Shown here one piece after another: positions 17,625 through 27,282 of a DNA stretch of 64,000 nucleotides. The notes beneath the pieces are model-generated. The model made no database searches. It saw only the letters and a list, made by a program, of their open reading frames with translations, and was not told the origin of the DNA. This DNA comes from Marinobacter bryozoorum (GTDB lineage: Bacteria; Pseudomonadota; Gammaproteobacteria; Pseudomonadales; Oleiphilaceae): the NCBI RefSeq assembly GCF_023156245.1, contig NZ_JAKZAH010000008.1, positions 1 to 64,000 on the forward strand, read 5' to 3'. Both the position numbers and the translations under genes were made by a program. The stretch's first letter is position 1, and every line of letters begins with the position of its first letter.

Positions 17625-18053
17625 ATGAAGACTCTGAGTGCGAAACCAGAAACCGTAACGCGTGACTGGTACGTTGTAGACGCAGCCGGCAAGACGCTGG
17701 GTCGTCTGTCAACCGAGATCGCCCGTCGTCTGCGGGGCAAGCATAAGCCTGAGTACACCCCTCACGTCGACACTGGCGACTACATCGTAGTCATCAACGC
17801 AAGCCAGGTCCGGGTGACCGGCAAGAAGGCCAATGCCAAGATGTACTACAGCCATACCGGCTTTCCCGGTGGTATCAAGTCCATCAACTTCGAGAAGCTG
17901 ATCGACAAGGCGCCCGAGCAGATCATCCAGAAGTCTGTGAAGGGCATGCTGCCGAAGGGTCCCCTCGGTCGCGCCATGTTCAAGAAGCTGAAAGTCTATG
18001 CCGGTGCTGAGCATCCCCATGCAGCCCAGCAGCCCAAAGAACTCGACATCTAA
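17625..18053 (+). CDS. rplM: 50S ribosomal protein L13
   Basis: 142 residues, the usual length, starting [20 protein letters not shown]. The frame is open 16 codons further up, but those codons lie in the leader and no family member has them. Conserved [34 protein letters not shown] and the C-terminal [13 protein letters not shown] are present. Transcribed with rpsI 12 bp later. Confidence 0.98.
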   Translation: MKTLSAKPETVTRDWYVVDAAGKTLGRLSTEIARRLRGKHKPEYTPHVDTGDYIVVINASQVRVTGKKANAKMYYSHTGFPGGIKSINFEKLIDKAPEQIIQKSVKGMLPKGPLGRAMFKKLKVYAGAEHPHAAQQPKELDI

Positions 18054-18065
18054 CGGAAGGCGGAT

Positions 18066-18458
18066 ATGTCTGTAACACAAAATTACGGTACTGGTCGCCG
18101 CAAGAATTCCACGGCTCGCGTCTTTATCAAGCCGGGAAGCGGTAACATCACTATCAATGGACGCACGATCGAAGAGTTCTTCGGTCGTGAGACCCTGCGC
18201 ATGATCGTTCGTCAGCCGCTGGTTCTGGCGGAATCCACTGATCGTTTCGATATCAAGATTACCGTCGCTGGCGGTGGCACCAGTGGCCAGGCGGGCGCGA
18301 TCCGTCACGGCCTGACCCGTGCCCTGATGGATTACGACGAGACCCTGCGCCCCGCGCTTCGCAAGGCCGGCTACGTCACTCGTGACGCTCGCCAGGTTGA
18401 GCGTAAGAAAGTGGGTCTGCGCAAGGCGCGTAAGCGTCCGCAGTACTCCAAGCGTTAA
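18066..18458 (+). CDS. rpsI: 30S ribosomal protein S9
   Basis: 130 residues, identical in length to E. coli S9. Starts [24 protein letters not shown] and ends with the basic, decoding-site-reaching tail [17 protein letters not shown]. Preceded by GGAAGG. Second gene of the rplM-rpsI operon, followed at once by a terminator. Confidence 0.98.
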   Translation: MSVTQNYGTGRRKNSTARVFIKPGSGNITINGRTIEEFFGRETLRMIVRQPLVLAESTDRFDIKITVAGGGTSGQAGAIRHGLTRALMDYDETLRPALRKAGYVTRDARQVERKKVGLRKARKRPQYSKR

Positions 18459-18480
18459 TCCGGATTCCGGAGAGCGTGCA

Positions 18481-18507
18481 AAAACCCGGCCCCGTGCCGG
18501 GTTTTTT
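18481..18507 (+). terminator. Rho-independent terminator after rpsI
   Basis: AAAACCCGGC (18481-18490) pairs with GCCGGGTTTT (18496-18505) around a 5-nt loop, followed by further T. Ends the ribosomal protein operon. Confidence 0.93.
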
Positions 18508-18614
18508 ATTGGTTGCACGGTTTTGATTCAGGTCACGCCCGGTCGCGAGATTGTTGTCTGCAGGCGGGTTCTCGGCTTGTAAGGAGCCGGTAATTTCATT
18601 ACCATTTGTGCGCT

Positions 18615-18620
18615 TATAAT
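18615..18620 (+). promoter_or_regulatory. -10 box of the petABC promoter
   Basis: A perfect TATAAT about 80 bp upstream of petA. No convincing -35 box sits at 16-18 bp, so an activator-assisted or extended promoter is possible. Confidence 0.5.
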
Positions 18621-18701
18621 TTTGGGTTGTGAAGTCCTTTTTCAATGTGTGCGCGGCCTGATATGGGCGTTCACTACATTGCCTGATGGGAGAAAACCAT
18701 A

Positions 18702-19298
18702 ATGAACAATGGCGACGTTAGCCAGGGCCGACGCCGATTCCTGATCGGCGCGACTTCGGTTGTTGGGGGTATCGGCGTCGTCGGTGCGGCTGTTCCGTTC
18801 GTGGCGTCCTGGAATCCCAGTGCCAAGGCGGAAGCGGCAGGCGCACCGGTCACCGCCAATGTCAGCAAGCTCGAGCCGGGTCAGCAAATGACCGTAGAAT
18901 GGCGGGGTAAGCCGGTGTGGGTTGTCCGCCGCACAGATGAAATGATTGAGCGTATCCGGGAGATGAACGATCGGGTCAAGGACCCCTTGTCCGAGGATGC
19001 TGTACAGCCGGAGTACGTGACCGGTGAGCTGCGCTCTCTCAACGAAAACTATGCGGTGCTGATCGGTATCTGCACTCACCTGGGTTGTTCACCCCAGTTT
19101 CGTCCGGAAGTGGCTCCGGCCGATCTGGGTGAAAACTGGCTTGGCGGTTACTACTGTGCCTGTCACGGCTCACGGTATGACCTGGCCGGTCGGGTATACC
19201 CCAACCAGCCGGCTCCGACCAACCTGGAAATACCGCCCCACCGGTTTGACGACGAAAACACCCTGACCGTCGGTCTGGATCCTGAGGGGGCTGCGTAA
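18702..19298 (+). CDS. petA: Ubiquinol-cytochrome c reductase iron-sulfur (Rieske) subunit
   Basis: Rieske protein of the cytochrome bc1 complex, 198 residues. A twin-arginine motif (QGRRRFLIG, residues 8-16) precedes a single membrane helix, as expected for export of a folded Fe-S protein. Cluster ligands are in CTHLGC (C124, H126, C129) and CACHG (C152, C154, H155). Its stop overlaps the petB start by one base (TAATG). Confidence 0.97.
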   Translation: MNNGDVSQGRRRFLIGATSVVGGIGVVGAAVPFVASWNPSAKAEAAGAPVTANVSKLEPGQQMTVEWRGKPVWVVRRTDEMIERIREMNDRVKDPLSEDAVQPEYVTGELRSLNENYAVLIGICTHLGCSPQFRPEVAPADLGENWLGGYYCACHGSRYDLAGRVYPNQPAPTNLEIPPHRFDDENTLTVGLDPEGAA

Positions 19299-20530
19299 TG
19301 AACAAGCTGATTAACTGGGTTGATGAGCGTCTGCCAGTCGTTGACGCGTGGAACAAGCACCTGGCGAAGTACTACGCGCCGAAAAACTTCAACGTCTGGT
19401 ACTTCTTTGGCTCCCTGGCCATGCTGGTCCTGGTGAACCAGCTGGTGACGGGTATCTGGCTCACTATGAGCTATAACCCCTCAGCAGAAGGTGCCTTTGC
19501 CTCCGTCGAATACATCATGCGTGATGTGGAGTGGGGCTGGCTGCTGCGTTACCTGCATTCCACCGGTGCTTCGGCCTTCTTCGTGGTGGTTTACCTCCAC
19601 ATGTTCCGGGGCCTGATGTACGGCTCCTACCAGAAGCCCCGTGAGCTGATCTGGATCTTCGGTATGCTGATCTACCTGGTGCTGATGGCTGAAGCCTTCA
19701 TGGGCTACCTGCTGCCCTGGGGGCAAATGTCCTACTGGGGTGCCCAGGTTATCGTTAACCTGTTTGGTGCGATCCCCGTTATCGGTGACGACCTTTCCCT
19801 GTGGATTCGTGGTGACTACCTGATCTCCGGTATTACCCTGAACCGCTTCTTCGCCCTGCACGTGGTGGCCCTGCCTATTGTCCTGCTTGGCCTGGTTGTT
19901 CTGCATATCCTGGCGTTGCACGAAGTGGGCTCAAACAACCCCGACGGTATCGATATCAAGAAGAACAAGGACGAAAACGGCATCCCGAAAGATGGTATCC
20001 CGTTCCATCCGTACTACACCGTGCACGACCTGCTTGGCGTGGCCGTGTTCTTCTTCGTGTTCTTCCTGGTGCTGTTCTTCTTCCCTGAGATGGGCGGTCT
20101 GTTCCTCGAGAAGCCGAACTTTGAGCCGGCCAACCCGTTGAAGACGCCAGATCACATTGCGCCGGTATGGTACTTCACACCTTTCTACGCCATGTTGCGA
20201 GCGGTAACGGTAGACCTGTTCGGCCTTGACGCGAAGTTCTGGGGCGTTGTGGTTATGGGTGCTGCCATTGCCATCCTGTTCGTGCTGCCATGGCTGGATC
20301 GAAGCCCGGTTCGCTCTATCCGTTACAAGGGTTGGCTGAGCAAGATTGCCCTGGCGATCTTTGCGGTCAGCTTCGTGATCCTGGGTTACCTGGGCATCGT
20401 GCCGGCAACGGAAGGGCGCACCATGGTGGCTCAGATCCTGACAACGTTCTACTTCCTGTATTTCATTCTCATGCCGTTCTACACACGCATGGAAAAAACC
20501 AAGCCAGTACCAGAGAGGGTGACAGGATGA
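19298..20530 (+). CDS. petB: Cytochrome b subunit of the bc1 complex
   Basis: 410-residue eight-helix cytochrome b that carries both b hemes and the quinone sites. Helix B/D histidines (LRYLHSTGASAFFVVVYLHMFRG and FFALHVVALPIVLLGLVVLHILALHEVG) are present. The Qo-site motif reads P289-V-W-Y rather than the commoner PEWY, with valine replacing the glutamate. The ATG overlaps petA and the stop overlaps petC by four bases. Confidence 0.97.
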   Translation: MNKLINWVDERLPVVDAWNKHLAKYYAPKNFNVWYFFGSLAMLVLVNQLVTGIWLTMSYNPSAEGAFASVEYIMRDVEWGWLLRYLHSTGASAFFVVVYLHMFRGLMYGSYQKPRELIWIFGMLIYLVLMAEAFMGYLLPWGQMSYWGAQVIVNLFGAIPVIGDDLSLWIRGDYLISGITLNRFFALHVVALPIVLLGLVVLHILALHEVGSNNPDGIDIKKNKDENGIPKDGIPFHPYYTVHDLLGVAVFFFVFFLVLFFFPEMGGLFLEKPNFEPANPLKTPDHIAPVWYFTPFYAMLRAVTVDLFGLDAKFWGVVVMGAAIAILFVLPWLDRSPVRSIRYKGWLSKIALAIFAVSFVILGYLGIVPATEGRTMVAQILTTFYFLYFILMPFYTRMEKTKPVPERVTG

Positions 20531-21282
20531 AAAAGCTGATTCTGGGTCTTTTCATGACAGTCCTGCCAGCCCTGGCGCTGGCAGCCGCCCCGGGCGTACC
20601 CCTGGATACCATGGAGGCGGATCACACCAACAAGGCTTCCCTGCAGCGTGGTGCGGCGACCTTTATGAACTACTGTGCAGGTTGCCACTCTATGGAATAC
20701 GCCCGCTACAAGCGTGTTTCCGACGATCTGGAGATCCCTGCTGAGCTGTTCGAGGAAAACCTGATCTTTACCGGCGCCAAGATTGGCGAGCTGATGGAAA
20801 TCGGCATGGACAAGGATCAGGCGGCAGGCTGGTTTGGTAATGCGCCGCCCGACCTCACCCTGGTGTCCCGGGTTCGTGGCGAAGACTGGTTGTATTCCTA
20901 CTTCCGGGCTTTCTACAAGGATGATTCTCGCCCGCTCGGTGTGAACAATGCTGTGTTCGATAATGTGGGTATGCCCCATGTTATGGTTGCGCAGCAGGGT
21001 CTTTGCGCCGTGCCCCCGAAGATTGGAACAAATCCCAGTGTTGACCCGCTCAGTGGCAACGTGCGCGGCACGGACATCTGTGATGACTGGGCTATCGAGG
21101 GCTCCATGGAGCCAGGCGAATTCAATGCGGCCATGTATGACCTGACCAACTTCCTTTCCTACATGGGCGATCCCGTCAAGGTAGAGCGGGAGCGTCTGGG
21201 TATCCTGGTCCTGATCTTCGTTGCCGTGTTCTTCATCTTTGCGTACCTGCTCAATCGCGAGTACTGGAAAGACGTACACTGA
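20527..21282 (+). CDS. petC: Cytochrome c1
   Basis: 251-residue heme protein that takes electrons from the Rieske subunit. A Sec signal peptide MKKLILGLFMTVLPALALAAA is followed by the covalent heme motif CAGCH (near residues 52-56), and a C-terminal membrane anchor ILVLIFVAVFFIFAYL precedes a short basic tail. I use the ATG overlapping the petB stop because it starts the signal peptide; the frame is open further upstream inside petB. Confidence 0.96.
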   Translation: MKKLILGLFMTVLPALALAAAPGVPLDTMEADHTNKASLQRGAATFMNYCAGCHSMEYARYKRVSDDLEIPAELFEENLIFTGAKIGELMEIGMDKDQAAGWFGNAPPDLTLVSRVRGEDWLYSYFRAFYKDDSRPLGVNNAVFDNVGMPHVMVAQQGLCAVPPKIGTNPSVDPLSGNVRGTDICDDWAIEGSMEPGEFNAAMYDLTNFLSYMGDPVKVERERLGILVLIFVAVFFIFAYLLNREYWKDVH

Positions 21283-21313
21283 CGTTTTAGCGTATAATCG
21301 ACGCTGACAGTAT

Positions 21314-21345
21314 CCAGCGGGCTGTTTATGGCCCGCTGGTTTTTT
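21314..21345 (+). terminator. Rho-independent terminator after petC
   Basis: CCAGCGGGC (21314-21322) pairs with GCCCGCTGG (21331-21339) and is followed by six T. Confidence 0.93.
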
Positions 21346-21391
21346 GCGTTCAGCAACGGGTATTGGTCTTATCTTATCTTGGAGTCGTTCT

Positions 21392-22021
21392 ATGGGCGTT
21401 GTGACCAAGAGGTCATCAATGACGTTTTTCTCGGACCCTTCCAGCCATTACAGCCATCGGGTTCGTATTGTGCTTGCCGAAAAGGGTGTAACCGTTGATG
21501 TGGTGGACGTCGATCCCGACAGCCCGCCCGAGGAACTGGCGGACCTTAATCCGTACAACGCTCTTCCTACCCTGGTAGACCGTGACCTGGTGCTCTATGA
21601 GCCCAATATCATGATGGAGTACCTCGACGAGCGGTTCCCCCATCCACCGTTACTGCCGGTCTATCCCGTCGCGCGGGCCAATAGCCGCCTGATGATTCAT
21701 CGTATCCAGAAAGACTGGTGCGGGCTGGTGGACAGGATTCTGGAAGAACCCTCGGCGAAGGGTGTTGATGCCGCCCGCAAGGAGTTGCGTGAGAGCTTGC
21801 AGGCGACGGCACCGTTGTTTGGCGAAATGCCATTCTTCCTGTCCGAGGAGTTCACGATTGTAGACTGCTGTATCGCGCCGATCCTGTGGCGTCTGCCTGC
21901 CATGGGTATTGAGCTGGATCCCAAGCAGTCGAAGCAGATTACCAAGTATATGGAGCGGATTTTCAGTCGGGAAGGTTTCAAGGCAAGCCTGTCTGACCTG
22001 GAAGAAGACATCCGCAGTTAA
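21392..22021 (+). CDS. sspA: Stringent starvation protein A
   Basis: RNA polymerase-associated protein of the glutathione S-transferase fold, 209 residues. The thioredoxin-like N-terminal domain starts [24 protein letters not shown]; the helical C-terminal domain begins near residue 90. Like other SspA proteins it lacks an obvious catalytic GST residue. The ATG at 21392 has GGAG upstream. It follows the petABC terminator and precedes sspB, the common gammaproteobacterial order. Confidence 0.95.
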   Translation: MGVVTKRSSMTFFSDPSSHYSHRVRIVLAEKGVTVDVVDVDPDSPPEELADLNPYNALPTLVDRDLVLYEPNIMMEYLDERFPHPPLLPVYPVARANSRLMIHRIQKDWCGLVDRILEEPSAKGVDAARKELRESLQATAPLFGEMPFFLSEEFTIVDCCIAPILWRLPAMGIELDPKQSKQITKYMERIFSREGFKASLSDLEEDIRS

Positions 22022-22069
22022 CTGACAAGGGCGTCGCTGATCGGCGCCCTTCCGGTCCGGGAGAGCAAT

Positions 22070-22507
22070 GTGTCTGAGCACAAGGTGACAATGAGCTCCA
22101 GTCGCCCTTACCTGGTGAGGGCCTTCAATGACTGGATCCTGGATAATCACTGCACGCCGCATATCGTGGTGGATGCCAGTATTCAGGGGGTCCAGGTGCC
22201 GGCTGACCATGTTGCCAACGGGCAGATCGTTCTCAATGTCAGCCCCTCAGCAGTAAAGGCGCTGATTATCGGGGACGATGCCCTGGAGTTCAGCGCCCGT
22301 TTTGGCGGCGTACCCATGCAGGTATATATTCCTTTGCAGGCAGTAATGGCGATCTATGCCCGTGAGAATGGTGAGGGGATGGTCTTTGGCAGTGAGCCTG
22401 GCTCTCCGGACCCGGATGGAACCGCCAGGTCGACAGACTCCGACCGGGAAGGTAAGTCCGAGGGTGAACGGCCCAGTGGTCGGCCGAGCCTGAAAGTCGT
22501 TAAATAA
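22070..22507 (+). CDS. sspB: ClpXP protease specificity-enhancing factor SspB
   Basis: Adaptor that hands ssrA-tagged proteins to ClpXP; 145 residues. The substrate-binding domain RPYLVRAFNDWILDNHCTPHIVVDA is very close to E. coli. A charged flexible linker follows, and the C-terminus PSLKVVK matches the ClpX-binding tail (RPSLRVVK type). Start taken as GTG at 22070 behind GGAG; an ATG seven codons later is an alternative. Confidence 0.95.
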   Translation: MSEHKVTMSSSRPYLVRAFNDWILDNHCTPHIVVDASIQGVQVPADHVANGQIVLNVSPSAVKALIIGDDALEFSARFGGVPMQVYIPLQAVMAIYARENGEGMVFGSEPGSPDPDGTARSTDSDREGKSEGERPSGRPSLKVVK

Positions 22508-22599
22508 CCCTTTCTTTGTAGCTTTCCCTTTGTCATTTCGTGGCGACCGGCGCTGTCCGGTCGCTGTGCCACGTCCGGCATTCCTGGTCACCCCCAATC
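22508..22599. other. sspB-diaA convergent gap with hairpin
   Basis: Contains the inverted repeat GCGACCGG / CCGGTCGC near 22542-22564, which lacks a T-run on either side. It may stabilise the converging transcripts; nothing else is visible. Confidence 0.4.
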
Positions 22600-23190
22600 C
22601 TATCCTCCAAACAGGTTGTGCTCGACCAGCCGGCAGAGTGCACCCGTGATCAGCATCATTATGGGTGTCGCGGAAACCGGGTCCAGGTCGTTCAGGGTGA
22701 TCTCAAGGTCAGGAGTCTGGAGCAGGGTGCTGATATCGGTTTTCTCCCGGGCGCTGACGACAATGACATTGATTTCCCGGTCGTGTGCGGCCTGGATGGC
22801 CTGGATCAGGTTGGCCTTATGGCCGTCATCCACGAACACCATCAACGTGTCGCCGGGCTTGCCCAGCGCGGTTACCTGCCGGGCAAAGGTTTCATTGAAA
22901 CGGTTGTCGCGACAGATAGCGGAATAGGTGGTCGCATCGGCGCCCAGGTTTACCGCTGGAAGCCCGGGGCGGTCCTGGTCAAGGCGGCCAAGCAGGCTGG
23001 TGCAGAGATATTGAGCGAGGGTATTGGCGCTGCCGTTGGCGCATGCCAGGACCTTGCCGTCATTCAGCAATGTCTGCACGATGAGGTCAGCGGCGGCAGG
23101 AATTAGGGGGGCCGCAAGGCTGCCTGCCATCGCCGTGTGCTCCATATGGTTGGCAAACCAGTGGCTGATGTTGTCTTCACTGCTGTTCAT
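22600..23190 (-). CDS. diaA: DnaA initiator-associating SIS-domain protein DiaA
   Basis: 196-residue sugar-isomerase-fold protein. It resembles GmhA, but the lpoA-yraN-diaA order next to rsmI is that of E. coli diaA, whose product promotes DnaA assembly at oriC. The phosphosugar loop reads CANGSANTLAQYL, a degenerate form of the usual GNGGSA. Its start overlaps the yraN stop by four bases. GmhA activity cannot be excluded from sequence. Confidence 0.88.
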   Translation of the reverse strand: MNSSEDNISHWFANHMEHTAMAGSLAAPLIPAAADLIVQTLLNDGKVLACANGSANTLAQYLCTSLLGRLDQDRPGLPAVNLGADATTYSAICRDNRFNETFARQVTALGKPGDTLMVFVDDGHKANLIQAIQAAHDREINVIVVSAREKTDISTLLQTPDLEITLNDLDPVSATPIMMLITGALCRLVEHNLFGG

Positions 23191-23594
23191 AGATCTGCCT
23201 GAATTGCGTTTCTGATCCAGCGGATGCGGTACTGGTGGGTGGTGCCGGGTGCGATGGCGACCACATCGATCCTGCAGGGGTGATCCCAGAGTCCGTGCCG
23301 GTGCAGGTAGAATGATACGGCGCGAAGCAGCTTTTGCTGTTTTCGCCAGCCAATGGATTCAGCCCCGTCAGTCAGTCCGCCCTGTTTGCGGAAGCGGACT
23401 TCGAAGAACACCAGGGTTTCCTCATCCTGTCCGATAAGGTCAATCTCGCCGCCCCGGTTGTAGACGTTGCGTTCCAGTATCCTCACGCCTTTGCTTTGCA
23501 GATAGCGCCCGGCAACTGCCTCGGCCTGGTCGCCAAGCGCCTTGCGGTTGGGCATTCGCTGCCCGCTGTTCCCATTGCCGTCCGTGGCTGTCAT
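23187..23594 (-). CDS. yraN: YraN family endonuclease-like protein (UPF0102)
   Basis: 135 residues. Restriction-endonuclease-like fold with the family core GDQAEAVAGRYLQSKG ... NRGGEIDLIGQDEETLVFFEVRFRK; the second acidic residue and the EVR (usually EVK) belong to the nuclease-like motif. The ATG at 23594 directly follows the lpoA stop; codons further upstream lie inside lpoA. Biological role not established. Confidence 0.9.
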   Translation of the reverse strand: MTATDGNGNSGQRMPNRKALGDQAEAVAGRYLQSKGVRILERNVYNRGGEIDLIGQDEETLVFFEVRFRKQGGLTDGAESIGWRKQQKLLRAVSFYLHRHGLWDHPCRIDVVAIAPGTTHQYRIRWIRNAIQADL

Positions 23595-23595
23595 G

Positions 23596-25581
23596 TCAGT
23601 CGATAACGTTGTCGTTTTCCATTGGCTCAACAATTTCTTCCGGTGCCTGCCCATCCTCGGCGGCGATGACAGGGACGCCTTCCCGGAAGACGCCCCACAT
23701 CTGGGAGCGGTGGACCCGGTTGTTGCGATCCAGCCAGAGCTCGCCAGTATGTCCGTCAAGGCGGGTATCCGATACCTGTTGCATAAGGGGTAGCCGGGTG
23801 CTCAGGGCCCAGGCATCCGCGCCCATGGCAAACAGTCGTCCCAGGGGGCCATCGAGGTTGTCGAACTGCTCATAGGCTTTCTGGCGGAACTCCGGTTCCC
23901 GGTCCAGGATCCAGGGCAGGTCAGTAACGAACACGCCGTTTACGTCACGATCCCTGGTCGGATTCGGGCGCCCGCTGTAGATAATGGAGGGGGAAAACAC
24001 GGGCACGTCACCCGCGTAGTAATACGCGAACAGTGGCTTGAACTGGCGGGCCACGATGGGCTCGGCGACCATGATAATGGCGTCGACGTCCTGCCGCCGG
24101 CGGGCTTCGAACTCAACATTGATGCCGATGGTACGCTCCAGCTCTATGGCCCTTTCGCGGCTGATATTGATGCCCAGCAGCTCCGCAGTCACATTGCGCA
24201 GGTTGTCTTCCTCGTAGTAGCGGTCCATGTTCAGGATGACGCCACCGAGCTCGTCCATGCGCTGCTTGAGGGCCCGTGCGATACGGTCGCCCCAGTCGCC
24301 CCGTGGAATCAGTACCAGTGCGCTGTTCAGGCCCTCCTGCTGGATCTTTTCAGCGATCTGCCGTGCCTCGTCCTCGACAGACAGGCCAAACTGGAAAAGC
24401 CGCGCTGGCTGTGGGCTACCTTGTTCAGGCGCATAGTTAAGGGCCAGGAACGGAACCGGGAGTGAGTCCTTGCTTGCCAGAATGGCGACATCTTCCTTGG
24501 CCAGGGGCCCGACAATGAGGTCTGGCTTGCCCGCCATCAGCTCAGGGATCAGCTCATCGATGGACCGGCCATGGGTGTCGACGATCGTCAGGGTGATCTC
24601 GTGGGGGGCGTCGGTATTCCGTTCGCCGGGATTTTCGGTCCGGGCTTCGCCGTCACCATTGTTCGGTGTAGGCCGGGCCTCGTCATTGCGCGCGGGGATT
24701 CTCGAGGTATCTTCGCGGTTTTGCTCCGAGTCAGCATAATAAGCGGCGAGAAAGCCTTCCCGGACAATATTCCCGGCTGCAGACAGGGGGCCAGACAAGG
24801 GCAGGGCCAGCGTGATCCGGTCCGGGCGCTGTTCCAGTACCTGGGTCAGGATGGTCAGCTCGCCGGGCAGGGCCTCTGTGCCCGGGTGCCCGCTCCAGTT
24901 GAACTGCCAGTTACGCACCGCGCGCCCTTGTTCGTCAAAGGTCAGGCCCGGCTGACGGAGAGTTACCGCCAGCTCGTACCAGCCCTGGTTCTCGAAGCCG
25001 ATGGCGGAGGTGGCCGCCTCCTCGAGCTGGTCGTCGGAGGTTTTTTTCAGTGCCCGCCAGATACGGTCATTGAGTTCCTGGCGGTCTGTGCCAAGTAACG
25101 CCGGATCGATTCCCATCAGCAACTGCGCATTGTCCAGGTGTGCACCGGCCAGTTCGTAGAGAGACAGTTGTAGCCTGGCTGCCCGCGGCCGAACATCCTC
25201 GGGATATTCACTGAATTGTGCCGGGTCCAGCTTGCTGACCAGCTCCTGCGCCCACTGTTGGTCTTTCAGGGTGACGGCACTGGCCATGCTCAGCAACAGG
25301 TACTGGTTGGCGAGGTCGTCCGTCGGATTTGCGAATGCGTCGGAGCGAAGGATGTTGCGGGCATCGTCATGGGAACCCTGGTCCTGGAACCGGGCAGCGG
25401 AGCGAAGCAGGAAGCGCTGGGTCTCTTCACCGGGTGACATTTCCTGAGCTGCATTCAGCGCATCGCTTGCAGTCTGCAGGGCATCGTCCTGCAACTGGAT
25501 GGGGGTGCAGCCAGTGGCCAGTGCGGCGGCCAGGGCCGATGCCAGGGCAAGTCGGCGCAAAGTTGGCAGGTGACAACTCAT
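23596..25581 (-). CDS. lpoA: Penicillin-binding protein activator LpoA
   Basis: Outer-membrane lipoprotein that stimulates PBP1A. About 661 residues from the ATG giving a clean lipoprotein signal, with lipobox LATGC at residues 21-25; the frame is open 17 codons further up. The N-terminal half is helical-repeat (TPR-like) and the C-terminal half is a periplasmic-binding-protein fold (RITLALPLSGPLSAAGNIVREGFLAAYY). A polar, low-complexity insert near residue 290-315 (EARPTPNNGDGEARTENPGERNTD) interrupts that fold as a loop. Confidence 0.93.
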   Translation of the reverse strand: MSCHLPTLRRLALASALAAALATGCTPIQLQDDALQTASDALNAAQEMSPGEETQRFLLRSAARFQDQGSHDDARNILRSDAFANPTDDLANQYLLLSMASAVTLKDQQWAQELVSKLDPAQFSEYPEDVRPRAARLQLSLYELAGAHLDNAQLLMGIDPALLGTDRQELNDRIWRALKKTSDDQLEEAATSAIGFENQGWYELAVTLRQPGLTFDEQGRAVRNWQFNWSGHPGTEALPGELTILTQVLEQRPDRITLALPLSGPLSAAGNIVREGFLAAYYADSEQNREDTSRIPARNDEARPTPNNGDGEARTENPGERNTDAPHEITLTIVDTHGRSIDELIPELMAGKPDLIVGPLAKEDVAILASKDSLPVPFLALNYAPEQGSPQPARLFQFGLSVEDEARQIAEKIQQEGLNSALVLIPRGDWGDRIARALKQRMDELGGVILNMDRYYEEDNLRNVTAELLGINISRERAIELERTIGINVEFEARRRQDVDAIIMVAEPIVARQFKPLFAYYYAGDVPVFSPSIIYSGRPNPTRDRDVNGVFVTDLPWILDREPEFRQKAYEQFDNLDGPLGRLFAMGADAWALSTRLPLMQQVSDTRLDGHTGELWLDRNNRVHRSQMWGVFREGVPVIAAEDGQAPEEIVEPMENDNVID

Positions 25582-25704
25582 ATCAGGCAGGGCTCCTTGA
25601 GGTACCGGCCTCAGGCCGGCATAGTGTCTCACTGGTAAATGGTGTCAGGGCAGCAAGTTTACCAGCTTGGCGGTCTTTTCACAGTTCACATCGGGGATTT
25701 TCGA

Positions 25705-26571
25705 TTGCAAACAGTCAGTACTCCGGCTCCCGCGACCGGCACGCTTTTTATCGTGGCCACGCCGATAGGCAACCTTGACGACTTGTCCCGGAGGGCTGAG
25801 AAGGTGCTGGCCTCGGTGGACCTGGTAGCGGCGGAGGATACGCGCCACAGTGGCCGATTACTCCAGCACCTGGGCCTCAACAAGGCGATGTGGCCGCTCC
25901 ATGATCACAACGAGCGGGAGCGTTCCGGCGCCTTGCTGGACCGGATAGCCGGCGGTGAGTCGGTCGCGCTGGTCTCTGATGCCGGGACCCCGCTGATTTC
26001 CGATCCGGGCTATGTACTTGTGCGAGCAGCCCGGCAGCGAGGCATCCGTGTTGTGCCCGTTCCGGGGGCCTGTGCCATGGTGGCCGCCCTCAGTGCCGCC
26101 GGCCTGCCCACTGACCGCTTCCTGTTCGCAGGCTTCTTGCCGGTGAAAACCGTGGCCCGGAGCAAGGTGCTTGAGTCCCTTTCCCGGGAGGAGTCGACGC
26201 TGGTGTTCTATGAGTCCCCTCGTCGGGTGGTGGCCCTGCTTGAGGATATTTGCAATACCTTGGGAGAGGGCAGGGAGGTGGTGCTGGCCCGGGAGCTCAC
26301 CAAGGCCTTCGAAACCTGGTATTCCGGTTCTGTAACCGATGTGGTTGACGCGCTCCGGGCTGACGCGCATTCCGGCAAGGGCGAATACGTGGTCATGGTT
26401 GGTGGCTCACCCTCTGCAGGTCAGGCGCGGGTTGCTGTGGATGCTGACCGGGTGCTGTCGCTGCTGGTGCCGGAGCTGCCCCTGAAGAAAGCGGTTAAGG
26501 TGGCAGCGGAGCTGACCGGGGTTCCCCGCAACGAGCTATACCAGCGGGCCCTCGAGCTGAAAGATCAGTAA
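25705..26571 (+). CDS. rsmI: 16S rRNA (cytidine(1402)-2'-O)-methyltransferase RsmI
   Basis: SAM-dependent methyltransferase of the tetrapyrrole-methylase fold, 288 residues. Conserved TLFIVATPIGNLDDLSRRA, AAEDTRHSGRLLQHLG and VSDAGTPLISDPGY. The start is uncertain: the frame opens with an ATG at 25639, but TTG at 25705 has GGGGA upstream and gives the N-terminal length seen in E. coli. Divergent from lpoA, the usual arrangement. Confidence 0.93.
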   Translation: MQTVSTPAPATGTLFIVATPIGNLDDLSRRAEKVLASVDLVAAEDTRHSGRLLQHLGLNKAMWPLHDHNERERSGALLDRIAGGESVALVSDAGTPLISDPGYVLVRAARQRGIRVVPVPGACAMVAALSAAGLPTDRFLFAGFLPVKTVARSKVLESLSREESTLVFYESPRRVVALLEDICNTLGEGREVVLARELTKAFETWYSGSVTDVVDALRADAHSGKGEYVVMVGGSPSAGQARVAVDADRVLSLLVPELPLKKAVKVAAELTGVPRNELYQRALELKDQ

Positions 26572-26626
26572 GTGAAGCCCCTGGCTGAACATTGCATGTG
26601 CGTCATCGGGCGGGCCCAGAATTTCC

Positions 26627-26655
26627 TTGCGCCAGCCGGGGTGCGCAGGTATTGT
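26627..26655 (+). promoter_or_regulatory. rnpB promoter
   Basis: TTGCGC (26627-26632) and TATTGT (26650-26655) with a 17-bp spacer, ending seven bases before the predicted 5' end of the RNase P RNA. Confidence 0.75.
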
Positions 26656-26661
26656 CTCGCC

Positions 26662-27012
<351 letters not shown>

Positions 27013-27253
27013 TTCCTTTCCCTGGTTTCCGGCCTGTCCGCCTGCCAGGGCAGCATTCTGTGAAATGAGCAGTTTCACAACCGTCTTTGTTATAGCAAAA
27101 AAATCTTAGACCTCGCACATTTCCTTCGAAACATTTTGCAGGCTTTTGATTTGCTGGAATTTCTTGCTGACTTCTGTGTTCCGGCCTCCGTTTCTTTCAT
27201 CTAACTCATTGTCATTAAAGAAACTTTTGTAATGTTCGCGCCCCTTCTGGTGC
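27013..27253. other. Gap between rnpB and the mraZ promoter
   Basis: About 240 bp, AT-rich, with no supportable gene. One perfect inverted repeat TGTGAAA / TTTCACA (27059-27065, 27073-27079, loop 7) lies about 50 bp after rnpB and could be a protein site or an RNA 3'-end structure. No clear terminator follows rnpB. Confidence 0.45.
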
Positions 27254-27282
27254 TTGCATTGTGATTGGCGTGTTCCTATAGT
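27254..27282 (+). promoter_or_regulatory. Promoter of the mraZ-dcw cluster
   Basis: TTGCAT (27254-27259) and TATAGT (27277-27282) with 17 bp between. The GTGG repeat array begins immediately downstream, so a repressor bound there would block initiation or early elongation. Confidence 0.78.

Noticed and set aside
22600-23190. gmhA (phosphoheptose isomerase) assignment
   Set aside because: The operon order lpoA-yraN-diaA and the degenerate sugar-phosphate loop favour diaA, although the folds are the same.
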